NCBI GenBank assembly: GCA_964477345.1
Contig: CAYZDL010000004.1
Location: 52,857-116,856 of the forward strand
Length of the DNA: 64,000 nt
Origin: JAJZEO01 sp964477345
GTDB taxonomy: Bacteria; Chlamydiota; Chlamydiia; Chlamydiales; 2-12-FULL-49-11
Direction: 5' to 3'
Positions within the stretch are counted from its first letter, which is position 1. Each line of letters opens with the position of its first letter. The position numbers and the translations under genes are program-made. The notes beneath the pieces were generated by a model, which worked only from the letters and a program-made list of their open reading frames with translations, had not been told where the DNA came from and made no database searches. Of the stretch, positions 41,811 to 51,424 are shown piece by piece.

Positions 41811-42797
41811 ATGAAGGTAAGTTCACAAGAAGCGTTTGAGAAAAATCTAAGACTTTCAGTCCCGAATCATTTTGCGAAGATCTATGCCGCAATCATGGAG
41901 GATCGATTTGAAAGATTGTTCTTTGCTGATAAACTTTATCTTTTTTTGAAGCATTACAAACCTCAATTGACAAGAGAGTTGATAAGGATCGAAACGATCG
42001 AATCGTTTTCTCTTTCGAATGATTTATTTTCTTCTGGTGAAAGATTTGTGATTATCGATCAGTTAGAAAAATTAAAAAAAGGGGACTTTCAAACCTTCAT
42101 CCGAGAGGTGGAAGGTGTCGATCAGAAGACGACGCTCCTTCTTTTATCGGAGGCTTTTCCAAGCGATTTGTACCAAGTATTGAAAAGTGATCTTGTTGCT
42201 CTTGATTTGACTGATGAAAAGCCGTGGGAAAGGAAAAAGAGGCACATCTCAGAACTTATGAAGATGGCGCTTAAGCAAAAAAAGAAGATCGATGTTGCCG
42301 CTGTCGACTTGCTTATTGAATCAGTGGGTGCTGATCTTGCAAGGCTCAAGTCAGAGCTTGAGAAGCTGTGCATTTTCACCGAAGGGAAAGAGTCTATTGA
42401 AGTGTACGATGTAAGACAGATGACGTTGCCGACAAAGGAAAAATCGTACTGGCAAATGGCGAAAGATTTGATTTTAGAGGGAGAAGCAGAGAGGGGACGG
42501 ATAAAAGATTTATCTGATTGGCTGATTTTTTCAGGGCAAGTACGGAATCATTTGATGAATATGGTTCGCATTTCCGAGGCGCTGGAAAGAGGTGACGTGC
42601 CCAAAATCGAAGGGATGCGCGATAAGGAACTTCAATTCCTGATCGAAAAATGTAGAGGGAGAAGACTGAACGATTTTCTCCAATTGCTTGATTTACTTTT
42701 TCAATATGAACTTGAAGCAAAGGAAGAAGGGGTGAAAGGAGAACATTTATTCGATATGTTGGTGATCGAAGTGAATAAGCAGGTGTCCAAAGTATGA
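41811..42797 (+). CDS. holA: DNA polymerase III delta subunit-like protein
   Basis: 328 residues with the three-domain layout of HolA: an N-terminal AAA-like part without a Walker A motif (KIYAAIMEDRFERLFFADKLYLFL), a middle helical segment (RKKRHISELMKMALKQKKK), AVDLLIESVGADLARLKSELEKLCIF, which is the most typical delta segment (L......G.Dl..l..EleKL), and a C-terminal helical collar. Delta loads the sliding clamp. In C. trachomatis a delta-like gene (CT047) precedes the rsmI-like CT048, matching the order here. The stop overlaps the next start by 4 bases. Confidence 0.72.
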   Translation: MKVSSQEAFEKNLRLSVPNHFAKIYAAIMEDRFERLFFADKLYLFLKHYKPQLTRELIRIETIESFSLSNDLFSSGERFVIIDQLEKLKKGDFQTFIREVEGVDQKTTLLLLSEAFPSDLYQVLKSDLVALDLTDEKPWERKKRHISELMKMALKQKKKIDVAAVDLLIESVGADLARLKSELEKLCIFTEGKESIEVYDVRQMTLPTKEKSYWQMAKDLILEGEAERGRIKDLSDWLIFSGQVRNHLMNMVRISEALERGDVPKIEGMRDKELQFLIEKCRGRRLNDFLQLLDLLFQYELEAKEEGVKGEHLFDMLVIEVNKQVSKV

Positions 42798-43456
42798 CTC
42801 TTTATCTTCTACCTAATCTCCTTCTTGAAACGGCCAATCCCAAGGCTTCGATTGTTCCTGTCATTCATGAATTGATCTATAACCTCGATGGTTTTTTTGT
42901 CGAGACACCTAAAGTCGCAAGGCAGTATCTAAAGCACTTTGATTTTGATCGTTTAAGAGATAAGCCGATGGTGCCTATTGATAAGCATGCAGAGATAGCT
43001 CTTCCAATGATCGATCCTCTGATAAAGGGGGAGAGTTGGGGGGTGATCTCTGATGCTGGTTTGCCTTGTATTGCTGATCCCGGTGCAAGGGTGGTGGCTT
43101 TAGCGCGAAGAGCTGGGATCAAGATTGTTGCATATCCAGGCCCTTGTTCTATCACGCACGCTTTATCACTTTCAGGGTTTGATGGAAATGGATTCACCTT
43201 CCATGGCTATTTTCCCAAAAAATTCATTCCCTTACCTTTAGGGATTCATATCTTTATCGAAACCCCCTACAACAACATCTCGACGATTGAAGCATTGAGC
43301 GCCCACTTAAAGCCAAGGGATATTCTTTGTGTTGCTTCTGATTTGATGGGGGAGACTGAAGAAGTGGTCATTAAGAAAATCTCCGAGTGGAGAGAAGATT
43401 CCGAACTTAAGCGATTTCACAAGCGACCATCAATTATTCTTTTGCAGATACGTTAA
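42794..43456 (+). CDS. RsmI-like SAM-dependent methyltransferase
   Basis: 220 residues of the tetrapyrrole-methylase-like fold. The SAM motif SDAGLPCIADPGARVV (about 84-99) and AYPGPCSITHALSLSGF match RsmI, which methylates the 2'-OH of C1402 in 16S rRNA; FHGYFPKK corresponds to its F.GF.P... It is shorter than RsmI (about 280), lacking the C-terminal helical extension, and starts at the fold with LYLLPNLL. It belongs to the shorter subfamily found in chlamydiae and Bacteroidetes. Coupled by ATGA to the holA-like gene. Confidence 0.8.
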   Translation: MTLYLLPNLLLETANPKASIVPVIHELIYNLDGFFVETPKVARQYLKHFDFDRLRDKPMVPIDKHAEIALPMIDPLIKGESWGVISDAGLPCIADPGARVVALARRAGIKIVAYPGPCSITHALSLSGFDGNGFTFHGYFPKKFIPLPLGIHIFIETPYNNISTIEALSAHLKPRDILCVASDLMGETEEVVIKKISEWREDSELKRFHKRPSIILLQIR

Positions 43457-43517
43457 AGTATTATTTCCTTTTTAAAACACTTTAATTCGTGCTAGAAGGT
43501 AATAAAAGGGGGCGAAT

Positions 43518-44600
43518 GTGGGAAAAGATGTCGTTTTAATCACGGGGAGTGGCGGAAGGATTGGAAAAGCTTTAATTAACAAGCTTGACGATGGTTACGA
43601 TATTGTCGGATGTGAATTGAACAATGCTTCTAATCCCTCTCCTCAAGAAGACCGAGTTGTTGTCGATATTTCTTCGCCAGATAGTTTGGCAAAAGCTCTT
43701 CAGCATGTTAAACAGTTTTATGGAAATAAGATATCGTCCGTAGTTCATTTAGCGGCTTACTACAGTTTCAAAGATCAAAATTATCAAAAGTACAAGGAAA
43801 TCACCGTAAAGGGGACAAAGAATTTGCTGCAAGCTTTGCAGGGGTTTGATGTTGAGCAGTTTATTTTTTCCAGTACGATGTTAGTCCATAAACCTCAAGA
43901 TCCTAATCATAAAATTAATGAAGATTCCCCGATGGCGGGATCGTGGGCCTATCCTCGGTCTAAAATTGAAACTGAAGAAGTGATTAGGCAGTTTCATGGT
44001 CAGATTCCCACAGTGATCTTGCGGATAGCCGGAGCCTACGATGATGAATGTCATTCAATTCCGATTGCCAATCAGATCCAACGTATTTATGAAAAACAAT
44101 TTGCAAGTCGTATTTTCCCAGGAAAAATCACACACGGGGCTTCATTTATACACATGGATGACTTAGTCGATTCTCTACTGCTTGCGATTCAGAAGAGGAG
44201 TGCTTTACCTAAACAAACCGTCCTTCTGATTGGAGATGATGAGACCCTCTCAACCGATCAATTGCAAAGAAAGATTAGTAAAAATCTGCTGGGAAAAGAG
44301 ATTAGGACATTCAGTATCCCTAAAGCAATTGCATGGTTTGGGGTAACACTTCAAGGGGTGGTGGGGCTCAACAAGAATTCATTTATCCAGCCTTGGATGG
44401 TCCATTTCGCTGATGACAACTACTCTCTTGATGTAACCTTGGCTACAAAAGTCTTAGGGTGGAAGCCAAAGCGCCACTTGAGTCGTGACTTAGATTTGAT
44501 ACTCAAGAACATGAAAAAAGATCCTAAAGGATGGTACAAGATGAATGGTCTTGTGCCGTCAAGACATTTAAGGCACCGATGGAAGAAAGAAAAAGGGTAG
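43518..44600 (+). CDS. NAD(P)-dependent epimerase/dehydratase (extended SDR)
   Basis: 360 residues. Rossmann motif TGSGGRIG near the N-terminus, active-site YPRSK (Tyr-x3-Lys) and an SSTM serine region define an extended short-chain dehydrogenase. The GTG at 43518 follows GGGGGCGAAT. The C-terminal part contains GWKPKRHLSRDL, a common closing helix of sugar epimerases. It overlaps the next gene (SPW/VKOR membrane protein); this epimerase-VKOR pairing recurs in other bacteria from memory, so they may act together. Substrate unknown. Confidence 0.85.
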   Translation: MGKDVVLITGSGGRIGKALINKLDDGYDIVGCELNNASNPSPQEDRVVVDISSPDSLAKALQHVKQFYGNKISSVVHLAAYYSFKDQNYQKYKEITVKGTKNLLQALQGFDVEQFIFSSTMLVHKPQDPNHKINEDSPMAGSWAYPRSKIETEEVIRQFHGQIPTVILRIAGAYDDECHSIPIANQIQRIYEKQFASRIFPGKITHGASFIHMDDLVDSLLLAIQKRSALPKQTVLLIGDDETLSTDQLQRKISKNLLGKEIRTFSIPKAIAWFGVTLQGVVGLNKNSFIQPWMVHFADDNYSLDVTLATKVLGWKPKRHLSRDLDLILKNMKKDPKGWYKMNGLVPSRHLRHRWKKEKG

Positions 44601-45817
44601 AGTTACTTTGGGTCCATTTTGCCAATCTTTTTTTGGGATTTTGGCTCCTAGTAAGTCATGCAGCATTTGGGTATCACGATAGATTTTATTCTTTAAATGA
44701 GTGGTTTTGTGGTGGTGTAGTCGTTCTCTTCAGTCTTCTCTCTCTTCGCAAAAAAGCGATTTTTCCCCCTTGGATCGTCTGTTTTACCGGAATTTGGCTC
44801 ATGTTTGCTCCTTTAGTCAAATCGGCTCATCTTGTCCAAATTTATCTGAATGAAACAATGGTCGGAGCACTTTTAATTGTCTTTTCTCTTCTCATTCCAG
44901 GATTGCCAGGTGTGATCGAAGAGAAAGGAAAGGGAATTCCTCCAGGATGGTCTTACAATCCATCAGCGTGGATGCAAAGAATCCCTGTGATTGGGCTAGC
45001 ATGTGTTGGTTGGATGATTTCTCGCTATTTGATGGCTTATCAACTTGGTTATATCGGTGCTGTGTGGGATCCAGTCTTTGGAGAGGGGACAGCCAAGGTG
45101 ATTACTTCAAATCTCTCTAAGCAGTTTCCTATTTCTGATGCAGGACTGGGTGCTTTTGCCTACACTTTGGAGGCATTGATGGGATGCAAAGGGGGAGCTA
45201 ATCGGTGGCGAACCATGCCTTGGTTGGTAGTTGCATTTGCGTTTTTAGTCGTTCCCCTAGGAATCGTCAGCATTCTTTTAGTGATTTCACAGCCTTTGCT
45301 TGTGCATCACTGGTGTTTTCTCTGCTTATTGACAGCTTTTTCGATGTTAATCATGGTGGCTCTGACAGTCGATGAAATGGTTGCGGTCCTTTGTTTTCTC
45401 ACTTCTGCAACAAAGGAAGGGAAAGGGCTTTGGCGCACCTTTTTTAAAGGGGGAGATTGCCGAGGGACTAAAGATGACGATCGGACCCTCTCCTTTGATG
45501 CTAACCCTTTAAGTCAAATGGCCACCTGGAGGTTCGGGATCTCGTTTCCTCCCAATCTCATAGTTTGTTTGATTCTAGGAACTTATCTTATGTTGACCCC
45601 CACTAATTATCTAGCGGGGGCACTTGTCATTGTCTGCTCGATGATCTCTTTTGCTGAGGTGAGCCGATCTTTTCGTTGGTTTCTTCCACTTCTCGGAGCT
45701 TGCGTAGCTTTTGTCAACATCTACCAAATTTGGGTAGCACTACTATTGGTTATCTTAGCAATCCCCCGTGGGAAAATTAAGGAATCATATGGTACCTGGT
45801 CAAAATATATTAGGTAG
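44579..45817 (+). CDS. membrane protein with SPW repeats and a VKOR-like domain
   Basis: 412 residues from ATG 44579 (AAGG upstream); an ATG at 44531 lies deep in the epimerase gene. N-terminal SPW-like repeats (ANLFLGFWLLVSHAAFGY; CFTGIWLMFAPLVKSAH), a vitamin K epoxide reductase-like core (about 140-285: GAVWDPVFGEGTAKVI, SDAGLGAFAYTLEALMG and HHWCFLCLLTAFSML with the CxxC), then another SPW-like end. The loop cysteine pair of classical VKOR is not seen: the place is taken by WDPVFGEGT, which is usual for this subfamily. It may handle quinone or disulfide chemistry; that is uncertain. Confidence 0.75.
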   Translation: MEERKRVELLWVHFANLFLGFWLLVSHAAFGYHDRFYSLNEWFCGGVVVLFSLLSLRKKAIFPPWIVCFTGIWLMFAPLVKSAHLVQIYLNETMVGALLIVFSLLIPGLPGVIEEKGKGIPPGWSYNPSAWMQRIPVIGLACVGWMISRYLMAYQLGYIGAVWDPVFGEGTAKVITSNLSKQFPISDAGLGAFAYTLEALMGCKGGANRWRTMPWLVVAFAFLVVPLGIVSILLVISQPLLVHHWCFLCLLTAFSMLIMVALTVDEMVAVLCFLTSATKEGKGLWRTFFKGGDCRGTKDDDRTLSFDANPLSQMATWRFGISFPPNLIVCLILGTYLMLTPTNYLAGALVIVCSMISFAEVSRSFRWFLPLLGACVAFVNIYQIWVALLLVILAIPRGKIKESYGTWSKYIR

Positions 45818-45846
45818 GCAATTTTCTTTATGAACCTAAATTAATG

Positions 45847-46986
45847 CTATATCAATTCTGTGGCTACAGTGTCGTAGAAAAAGGTCCCTCGTGTTGTCAG
45901 CGCTACGTGACTTTTTTGTTTTTTAAGGTAGCCAGCTAGGACAAGTTGGTCAATTTTCTCAAGGGTTTCTTGAGGAAGATCGAACTCATCGCAATCAACC
46001 CCTTCTAGCATTCGTAATCGAATGACGAAGAGCTCGTGAACATTGTTGGGGTAGGGTAGAGATTCTTCGAATTCGACAGGCTCTTTTTTCGATTCGACTT
46101 CAGATTGCCATTTGCTAATGTGTGAAGAATTCCGAAAGCGTGCACCCTCGTAATAACTGAAGGCCGAAGGACCGATCCCGATGAAGGGGACTCCTTTCCA
46201 ATAAGAGGTGTTATGTTGGGCCATAAAACCAGGTTTCGCAAAGGCTGAAATTTCATACCGCCTTAGGTCTGCTGATTCAAAGAGAGTGATGGCGTGCGAG
46301 AGCATTTTTGCGCTAACAGCACTTGTTGGCATGAGTTGTTTGATGGCATGTCTATCTTTATAGAAGAGGGCCCCGGGTTCAAATGTTAAATTGTAGAGAG
46401 AAAGGTGGGTGATCGGTAGTTGAATTGCACGCGCGATCGTATTTTCCCATTCCTCAGAGGTTTGATTGGGTAAATCGTACATGAGGTCAATCGAGATATT
46501 TTCGATTCCTGCTCTGAAAGCTGTTTCTACGGCATGGATCGTATCTTTGCTTCTGTGCTCACGACCGATGGCCTTAAGCCTCTCATCAGAAAATGATTGA
46601 GCACCAATGCTGATTCGATTGATACCTAAATTGCGGTAAAAGACCATCTTCTCTAAGGTGACATCCTCAGGATTGGCCTCGATCGTAATCTCCCCGGAGC
46701 AGTGGGGGAAAATCTTAAAGAGGGCTTCGAACTCTTTTGGAGTCATAATTGAAGGGGTTCCCCCTCCAAAATAAATGGTTAAGACTTCATCGAGCAACTC
46801 TTTCCGTTCTGCCCATTCAGCTCTGATGGCAGAGATAAAAGGGGAGATGAGAGAATCTTTATGAGTGCGAACGGCAAAATGGCAGTAAAAACATTTTTTT
46901 CTACAAAATGGGATATGGACATAGACGCCCCCTGAGCAATGTGTAGCCGATTTAGTGCGCCAGGCACAAAGGTTACCACTCATCAT
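45847..46986 (-). CDS. hemW: HemW-like radical SAM protein (formerly HemN-like)
   Basis: 379 residues from ATG 46986. Radical SAM cluster motif CRKKCFYC (C-x3-C-x2-C) follows VYVHIPF, and YFGGGTPSIM, IEANPEDVT, NRISIGAQSF and LYNLTFEPGALFYK are HemW signatures. HemW is a heme chaperone in other bacteria; it lacks the extra cysteine of true coproporphyrinogen oxidase HemN, consistent with CRKKCFYCHF. The frame is open further upstream but that part lies inside the preceding gene, which it overlaps by 14 bases. Order hemW, small gene, sucA, sucB equals CT052-CT055 in C. trachomatis. Confidence 0.9.
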   Translation of the reverse strand: MMSGNLCAWRTKSATHCSGGVYVHIPFCRKKCFYCHFAVRTHKDSLISPFISAIRAEWAERKELLDEVLTIYFGGGTPSIMTPKEFEALFKIFPHCSGEITIEANPEDVTLEKMVFYRNLGINRISIGAQSFSDERLKAIGREHRSKDTIHAVETAFRAGIENISIDLMYDLPNQTSEEWENTIARAIQLPITHLSLYNLTFEPGALFYKDRHAIKQLMPTSAVSAKMLSHAITLFESADLRRYEISAFAKPGFMAQHNTSYWKGVPFIGIGPSAFSYYEGARFRNSSHISKWQSEVESKKEPVEFEESLPYPNNVHELFVIRLRMLEGVDCDEFDLPQETLEKIDQLVLAGYLKKQKSHVALTTRGTFFYDTVATELI

Positions 46987-47431
46987 TTTCAGGATCCATG
47001 ATCTCAGTTGATCTTCGCCAGCGGTTTTTATCGCTGTATGGATCTTCATCGGCCTCGTATTCTTTGGTTTCTTTTTCCTCGCCAGCCATCTCAATATCAA
47101 AAAGAGTTGTATGATCCGCTTCGAACGAGGTGGTCTCCATATCAAACCCGGCGTTGGTCAACTCGCTATTTTCAGCCCCACCAATATCTGGCATCGACTG
47201 ATGATCGTAAATTTGCTTTGCTGAAGCTTTTCTAGGGCTTGCATATTCTTCGAGGTCTCCGCTTTCTTTAAGGAAAATCAATCTTTGTTTTTCCTCTTCG
47301 ATACGGGTGCGAATTGCCTCGATTTCAAGCTTATGTTTTTCTATATCTTTATTCGGAACTAGGCCTAGGTCTAGCCATTTCTCTAAATCTTTGAGCTCAT
47401 TCTCGAGTTTTTTTAACCTTTCACTCTTCAT
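46973..47431 (-). CDS. small coiled-coil protein upstream of hemW (CT053-like by position)
   Basis: 152 residues. The N-terminal 55 form a charged coiled-coil (MKSERLKKLENELKDLEKW; HKLEIEAIRTRIEEEKQRLI), the rest is acidic and disordered (EKETKEYEADEDPY). No known domain. It sits between hemW and sucA as the unassigned gene CT053 does in C. trachomatis, and overlaps hemW, suggesting co-translation. It diverges from the sucA operon. Confidence 0.7.
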   Translation of the reverse strand: MKSERLKKLENELKDLEKWLDLGLVPNKDIEKHKLEIEAIRTRIEEEKQRLIFLKESGDLEEYASPRKASAKQIYDHQSMPDIGGAENSELTNAGFDMETTSFEADHTTLFDIEMAGEEKETKEYEADEDPYSDKNRWRRSTEIMDPENDEW

Positions 47432-47524
47432 GCGTTCCTCAGTGGGTCATATGTCCAGCAACTCGGGCATAATAGAATAATTTCTCAAAAAACCACAAGT
47501 TTTTTCGGCTTCTTTCCTCGCTAC

Positions 47525-47552
47525 TTGCAATTTATCTCCCTCCATGTAGTAT
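47525..47552 (+). promoter_or_regulatory. putative promoter of sucA-sucB-lpd
   Basis: TTGCAA, 16 bases, TAGTAT. Transcription would start about 18 bases before the sucA ATG at 47577, which has CAGGGA as ribosome site. Confidence 0.4.
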
Positions 47553-47576
47553 CCCTAATAGGGGTGGCTTCAGGGA

Positions 47577-50303
47577 ATGGCTAAAGAGAATTTTACAAGT
47601 GCATTAAACTTTGGTAATCAAGAGTATGTAAGAATGCTCCTTGAGCAATATCGAAGTGACCCGTCGAGTGTGGCCCCTGAATGGAGTGCCTTCTTTAAAG
47701 GGGTAGATTTTGCCACTTTAAATGAAGAAAAAAACTCTTCATTCACCTTGGCCTCTTCGACGGAAAATGGACCTGATGATCTTAGGATCAAAGCTTTAGT
47801 TAATGCCTATCGACGATATGGCCATTTAATGGCTAATACGAATCCGATGCTGCCCCCACTTTTAGAGCCGATTGAACTTTCTCTTTCTATCCTTGGGTTT
47901 GAAACAAGGGACTTGTCTAAGCCCTTTCCTACCTTAGGATTAACCCGCGAAACGGTTTTGCCGCTCGAATCGATCATCCATAAACTCAAGGAAACCTACG
48001 CTTCAACGATCTCTTATGAGACCGATCATATTGAAAATCGTGACCTTCGAGAATGGTTTCATGAAAGAGTAGTTTCCTTATCACAAGATGTTGATGGACA
48101 GTTTACTCGGCATTTACTCCTCAAACTATTTAAGGCAAAAGAGTTTGAGTTGTTTCTGCAAAAGAAATTTTTGGGAGCGAAACGTTTTTCCTTAGAAGGG
48201 GGAGAAACTTTCTTGCCTATGATGGATGAGCTTTTAAACCTTGCTGCAGGGTTAAAGTACAGATCGACTATCATTGGGATGGCTCATAGGGGGAGGCTCA
48301 ATCTTCTCTGCAACCTTCTAAAAAAACCTTACTCTCTTCTCTTTCATGAATTTAAAGGAGATGGGCTACCGGCTGAAAATGAGGGTTTAGGAGATGTAAA
48401 ATACCACAAAGGGTATTCACAAGAGCTCACGACAAGATCTAATCACTCTATTCAGGCGATTTTGGCCTCGAATCCGAGTCATCTCGAGTCGGTCGATCCT
48501 GTTGTCATCGGGATGGCTCTTGCCAAGCAAAAGCAATTAGGGGACGTCAATTCTGTTTTACCGATTGTGGTTCACGGGGATGCCTCTGTAGCAGGGCAGG
48601 GTGTGGTTTACGAAACGATGCAACTACTCAATATTCAGGGGTATTCTGTCGGAGGCTGCATCCATATTGTGATCAATAATCAGATTGGATTTACGGCGGA
48701 ACCTGAGGAGACAAGATCGACGAGGTATTGTACTGATATTGGCAAAGCGTTCTCAGTACCAATCATTCACGTCAATGCCGAGGATCCTCTTGCTTGTATG
48801 AAAGCAGCCCTCTTGGCCTTTGAAGTACGTCATAAATTTCACACCGATGTTTTCATTGATCTTAATTGTCATAGGTTATTTGGTCACAACGAATCGGACG
48901 AGCCGAGATTTACTAACCCCAAGCTTTATCAGAAGATTAAAGAGAAGGATCACATTTACAAACTCTTCTCCAGCAAAATCGTTTCACAAGGGGTTGTTTC
49001 TACAGAAGAAATAAACCAGATGGAGAAGCAATTTCAAGATGAGTTGAAACTTGCATTCGAAGAAGCAGAAAAATTTACAAAGGGAAACACTCCAACGATC
49101 GATCAATGGATTGAAAAAATCCAAAAGGTCACCTTCGAGGAAGTCGAGACAAAAATTGCTAGGGAAAAACTGATCCATTTAGCTGAAAAAATCACTTACA
49201 TCCCTAAAGATTTTATGGCCCATCCCAAAATTCGAAAATTGTTTGAGAATCGATGCGAAGAACTTAAGGGAAATGTCGATCAGCCAATTGTCGATTGGGC
49301 CTCTGCAGAACTTTTAGCCTATGCCGCCTTAGTCGAAGAGGGGATACACGTCAGACTTTCTGGGGAGGATTCAAAACGAGGCACCTTTTCTCACCGCCAT
49401 GCGACGATAGTCGATCAAGAAAATGGGAAATTTTTCACCCCTTTAGCTCACGTCTCTCCTAATCAAGCCTCCTTTGAGGTTTATAGCTCACCTCTCTCAG
49501 AATTTGCCGTGATGGGAGTTGACTATGGGTACTCGCTCACTTACCCAAAGGCGTTTGTCGCCTGGGAAGGGCAATTTGGAGATTTTGTCAACGGGGCACA
49601 AATCATACTCGACCAGTACTTTTCTAGCTCTGAAACCAAGTGGGGGCGAGCCTCCCCGCTAGCCCTATATCTTCCTCATGGGTACGAAGGGATGGGGCCA
49701 GAACACACCTCCTGCAGGATTGAAAGATTTTTAGAGCTCGCTGCCCTCGACAACATGCGCATTGTAATTCCCTCAACCCCTGCACAATGGTTCCATCTGA
49801 TCAGAAAACAAGCCTTAGTCTCAAAAAAGAAACCCCTTGTGATCGCAACCCCTAAAAGCATGCTCCGTCTTACCGCTTCCTTTTCGACGCCCCGCGAAAT
49901 CATCGAAGGCTCTTTTCAATACTTCATTCAAGATCCCAATCCGGGGCGAAATGTTCAGAGACTCATCCTCTGCTCAGGAAAAATCTTTCACGAACTGGCT
50001 CACAGAAGAAAAGAACTTGGAAAAGAAGGGATTGCCATCGTACGCATTGAGCAGATCTATCCCTTTCATAGAGAAAAGTTTCTTCAGGTGATTGAGGCTT
50101 ACAAAGAAGTTAAAGAGGTTTGTTTTGTTCAGGAAGAGCCTTCTAATCAAGGAGCATGGGGACATTTAAGACCCATTTTAAAAGAGATTTTCAATGGCGA
50201 AGTCCGCTACATAGGAAGGCCACCCAGTTCAACTCCAGACACCGGATATCCGTTATTATTTAAGATGCAGCAAGATCAGATAATTAGCGAGGCGATAGCA
50301 TGA
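47577..50303 (+). CDS. sucA: 2-oxoglutarate dehydrogenase E1 component
   Basis: Thiamine diphosphate-dependent decarboxylase of the TCA cycle, 908 residues, complete. The N-terminal segment (YVRMLLEQYRSDPSSVAPEW) is the E2-binding tail; GMAHRGRLNLL (about 234-244), VHGDASVAGQGVVYE (about 331) and GHNESDEPRFTNP (about 435) are the classical E1o motifs for cofactor and substrate; LYLPHGYEGMGPEHTSCRIERFL (in parts) lies in the C-terminal transketolase half. First gene of sucA-sucB-lpd; its stop overlaps the sucB start (ATGA). Confidence 0.97.
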   Translation: MAKENFTSALNFGNQEYVRMLLEQYRSDPSSVAPEWSAFFKGVDFATLNEEKNSSFTLASSTENGPDDLRIKALVNAYRRYGHLMANTNPMLPPLLEPIELSLSILGFETRDLSKPFPTLGLTRETVLPLESIIHKLKETYASTISYETDHIENRDLREWFHERVVSLSQDVDGQFTRHLLLKLFKAKEFELFLQKKFLGAKRFSLEGGETFLPMMDELLNLAAGLKYRSTIIGMAHRGRLNLLCNLLKKPYSLLFHEFKGDGLPAENEGLGDVKYHKGYSQELTTRSNHSIQAILASNPSHLESVDPVVIGMALAKQKQLGDVNSVLPIVVHGDASVAGQGVVYETMQLLNIQGYSVGGCIHIVINNQIGFTAEPEETRSTRYCTDIGKAFSVPIIHVNAEDPLACMKAALLAFEVRHKFHTDVFIDLNCHRLFGHNESDEPRFTNPKLYQKIKEKDHIYKLFSSKIVSQGVVSTEEINQMEKQFQDELKLAFEEAEKFTKGNTPTIDQWIEKIQKVTFEEVETKIAREKLIHLAEKITYIPKDFMAHPKIRKLFENRCEELKGNVDQPIVDWASAELLAYAALVEEGIHVRLSGEDSKRGTFSHRHATIVDQENGKFFTPLAHVSPNQASFEVYSSPLSEFAVMGVDYGYSLTYPKAFVAWEGQFGDFVNGAQIILDQYFSSSETKWGRASPLALYLPHGYEGMGPEHTSCRIERFLELAALDNMRIVIPSTPAQWFHLIRKQALVSKKKPLVIATPKSMLRLTASFSTPREIIEGSFQYFIQDPNPGRNVQRLILCSGKIFHELAHRRKELGKEGIAIVRIEQIYPFHREKFLQVIEAYKEVKEVCFVQEEPSNQGAWGHLRPILKEIFNGEVRYIGRPPSSTPDTGYPLLFKMQQDQIISEAIA

Positions 50304-51424
50304 CCCGAGTGAACGTTCAAGTCCCTGCAGTCGGAGAGTCGATCACAGAAGTAACGGTCGCCTCTTTGCTTGTAAAAGAAGGAGCCATCGTGAAAGAAGG
50401 TGACCCTCTCATCGAACTAGAATCGGACAAAGCGACTGTCGAAGTACCTGCACCAGTTTCAGGAAAGATCATTTTCTCCGTAAAAGCGGGAGAGACCCTG
50501 GCTATTGGAGCGAAAATCGGAGAGATTGATACCGAAGAGAAAGTCGCTGCAATCGCCGCACCGACACCTGCACCAACACCTGCACAAGTCGTAGAACCCA
50601 AGCTAGAAACGACAAAACAAACATCCAGCGGTCCTTCAATTCGAATTAGCATGGACCAATTTCTTGGCACATTAGAAGAAAAGAAGAAAGAGGCTCTGGC
50701 ACCTGAGTCACAGGAGAAGCACAAAGAACAAACCCAACGAAAACCGATGTCGAAATTGAGAAAAACAATCGCAAAGCGGCTTGTGCAAGTGAAAAATGAG
50801 ACGGCGATGTTGACCACCTTTAATGAAGTCGACATGAGTGAAGTGATGAAAATCCGGAACCGAGAAAAAGAGGCATTTCAAAAAGAGCACGGGGCTAAAC
50901 TGACTTTCCTCCCTTTCTTTATCAAAGCAGCGATATCGGCCCTAAGAGCCTACCCTGACGTCAATGCCTACATCGATGGCGACGATATTGTCTACAACGA
51001 ACACCAACATATTGGAATTGCTGTTAGTACACCTACAGGCCTTGTCGTTCCTGTGATGCGCAATGTTGATCAAATGAGTTTTCTCCAAATGACGAAAGAG
51101 ATCACCGTGCTCGCCGATAAAGCAAGAGATCGAAAACTTTCTATTGCGGACATGTCAGGGGGAACCTTCACGATTACCAACGGGGGAGTCTTTGGCTCAA
51201 TGCTCTCGACACCTATCATCAACCCTCCACAAAGTGCAATACTTGGCATGCACAACATTGTCGAAAGACCTGTGGCAATCGATGGAAAAGTAGAAATTAG
51301 ACCGATCATGTATCTTGCTCTTAGCTATGATCACAGAATCATCGACGGGAAAGAATCGGTATCGTTTCTTGTTCAAATGAAAAATATGTTAGAAGAGCCA
51401 ACGAGTTTTATGCTTTATGAATGA
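50300..51424 (+). CDS. sucB: dihydrolipoamide succinyltransferase (E2), compact form
   Basis: 374 residues. An N-terminal lipoyl domain with the acceptor Lys in ESDKATVEVPAP (about residue 43), a Pro/Ala linker (APTPAPTPAQ), then the catalytic domain from about 145 (MSKLRKTIAKRLVQVKNE) ending with SYDHRIIDGKESVSFL (His and Asp of the active site). Between linker and catalytic domain there are only about 45 residues and no recognisable E3-binding domain, whereas E. coli SucB has one and is about 405 long. The downstream lpd starts inside its last codons (8-base overlap). Confidence 0.95.
   Translation: MTRVNVQVPAVGESITEVTVASLLVKEGAIVKEGDPLIELESDKATVEVPAPVSGKIIFSVKAGETLAIGAKIGEIDTEEKVAAIAAPTPAPTPAQVVEPKLETTKQTSSGPSIRISMDQFLGTLEEKKKEALAPESQEKHKEQTQRKPMSKLRKTIAKRLVQVKNETAMLTTFNEVDMSEVMKIRNREKEAFQKEHGAKLTFLPFFIKAAISALRAYPDVNAYIDGDDIVYNEHQHIGIAVSTPTGLVVPVMRNVDQMSFLQMTKEITVLADKARDRKLSIADMSGGTFTITNGGVFGSMLSTPIINPPQSAILGMHNIVERPVAIDGKVEIRPIMYLALSYDHRIIDGKESVSFLVQMKNMLEEPTSFMLYE

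Noticed and set aside
50317..50835. Long reverse-strand frame (172 codons) inside sucB
   Set aside because: It is antisense to the lipoyl domain and linker of sucB, has a Ser/Phe-rich translation typical of shadow frames, and no ribosome site.
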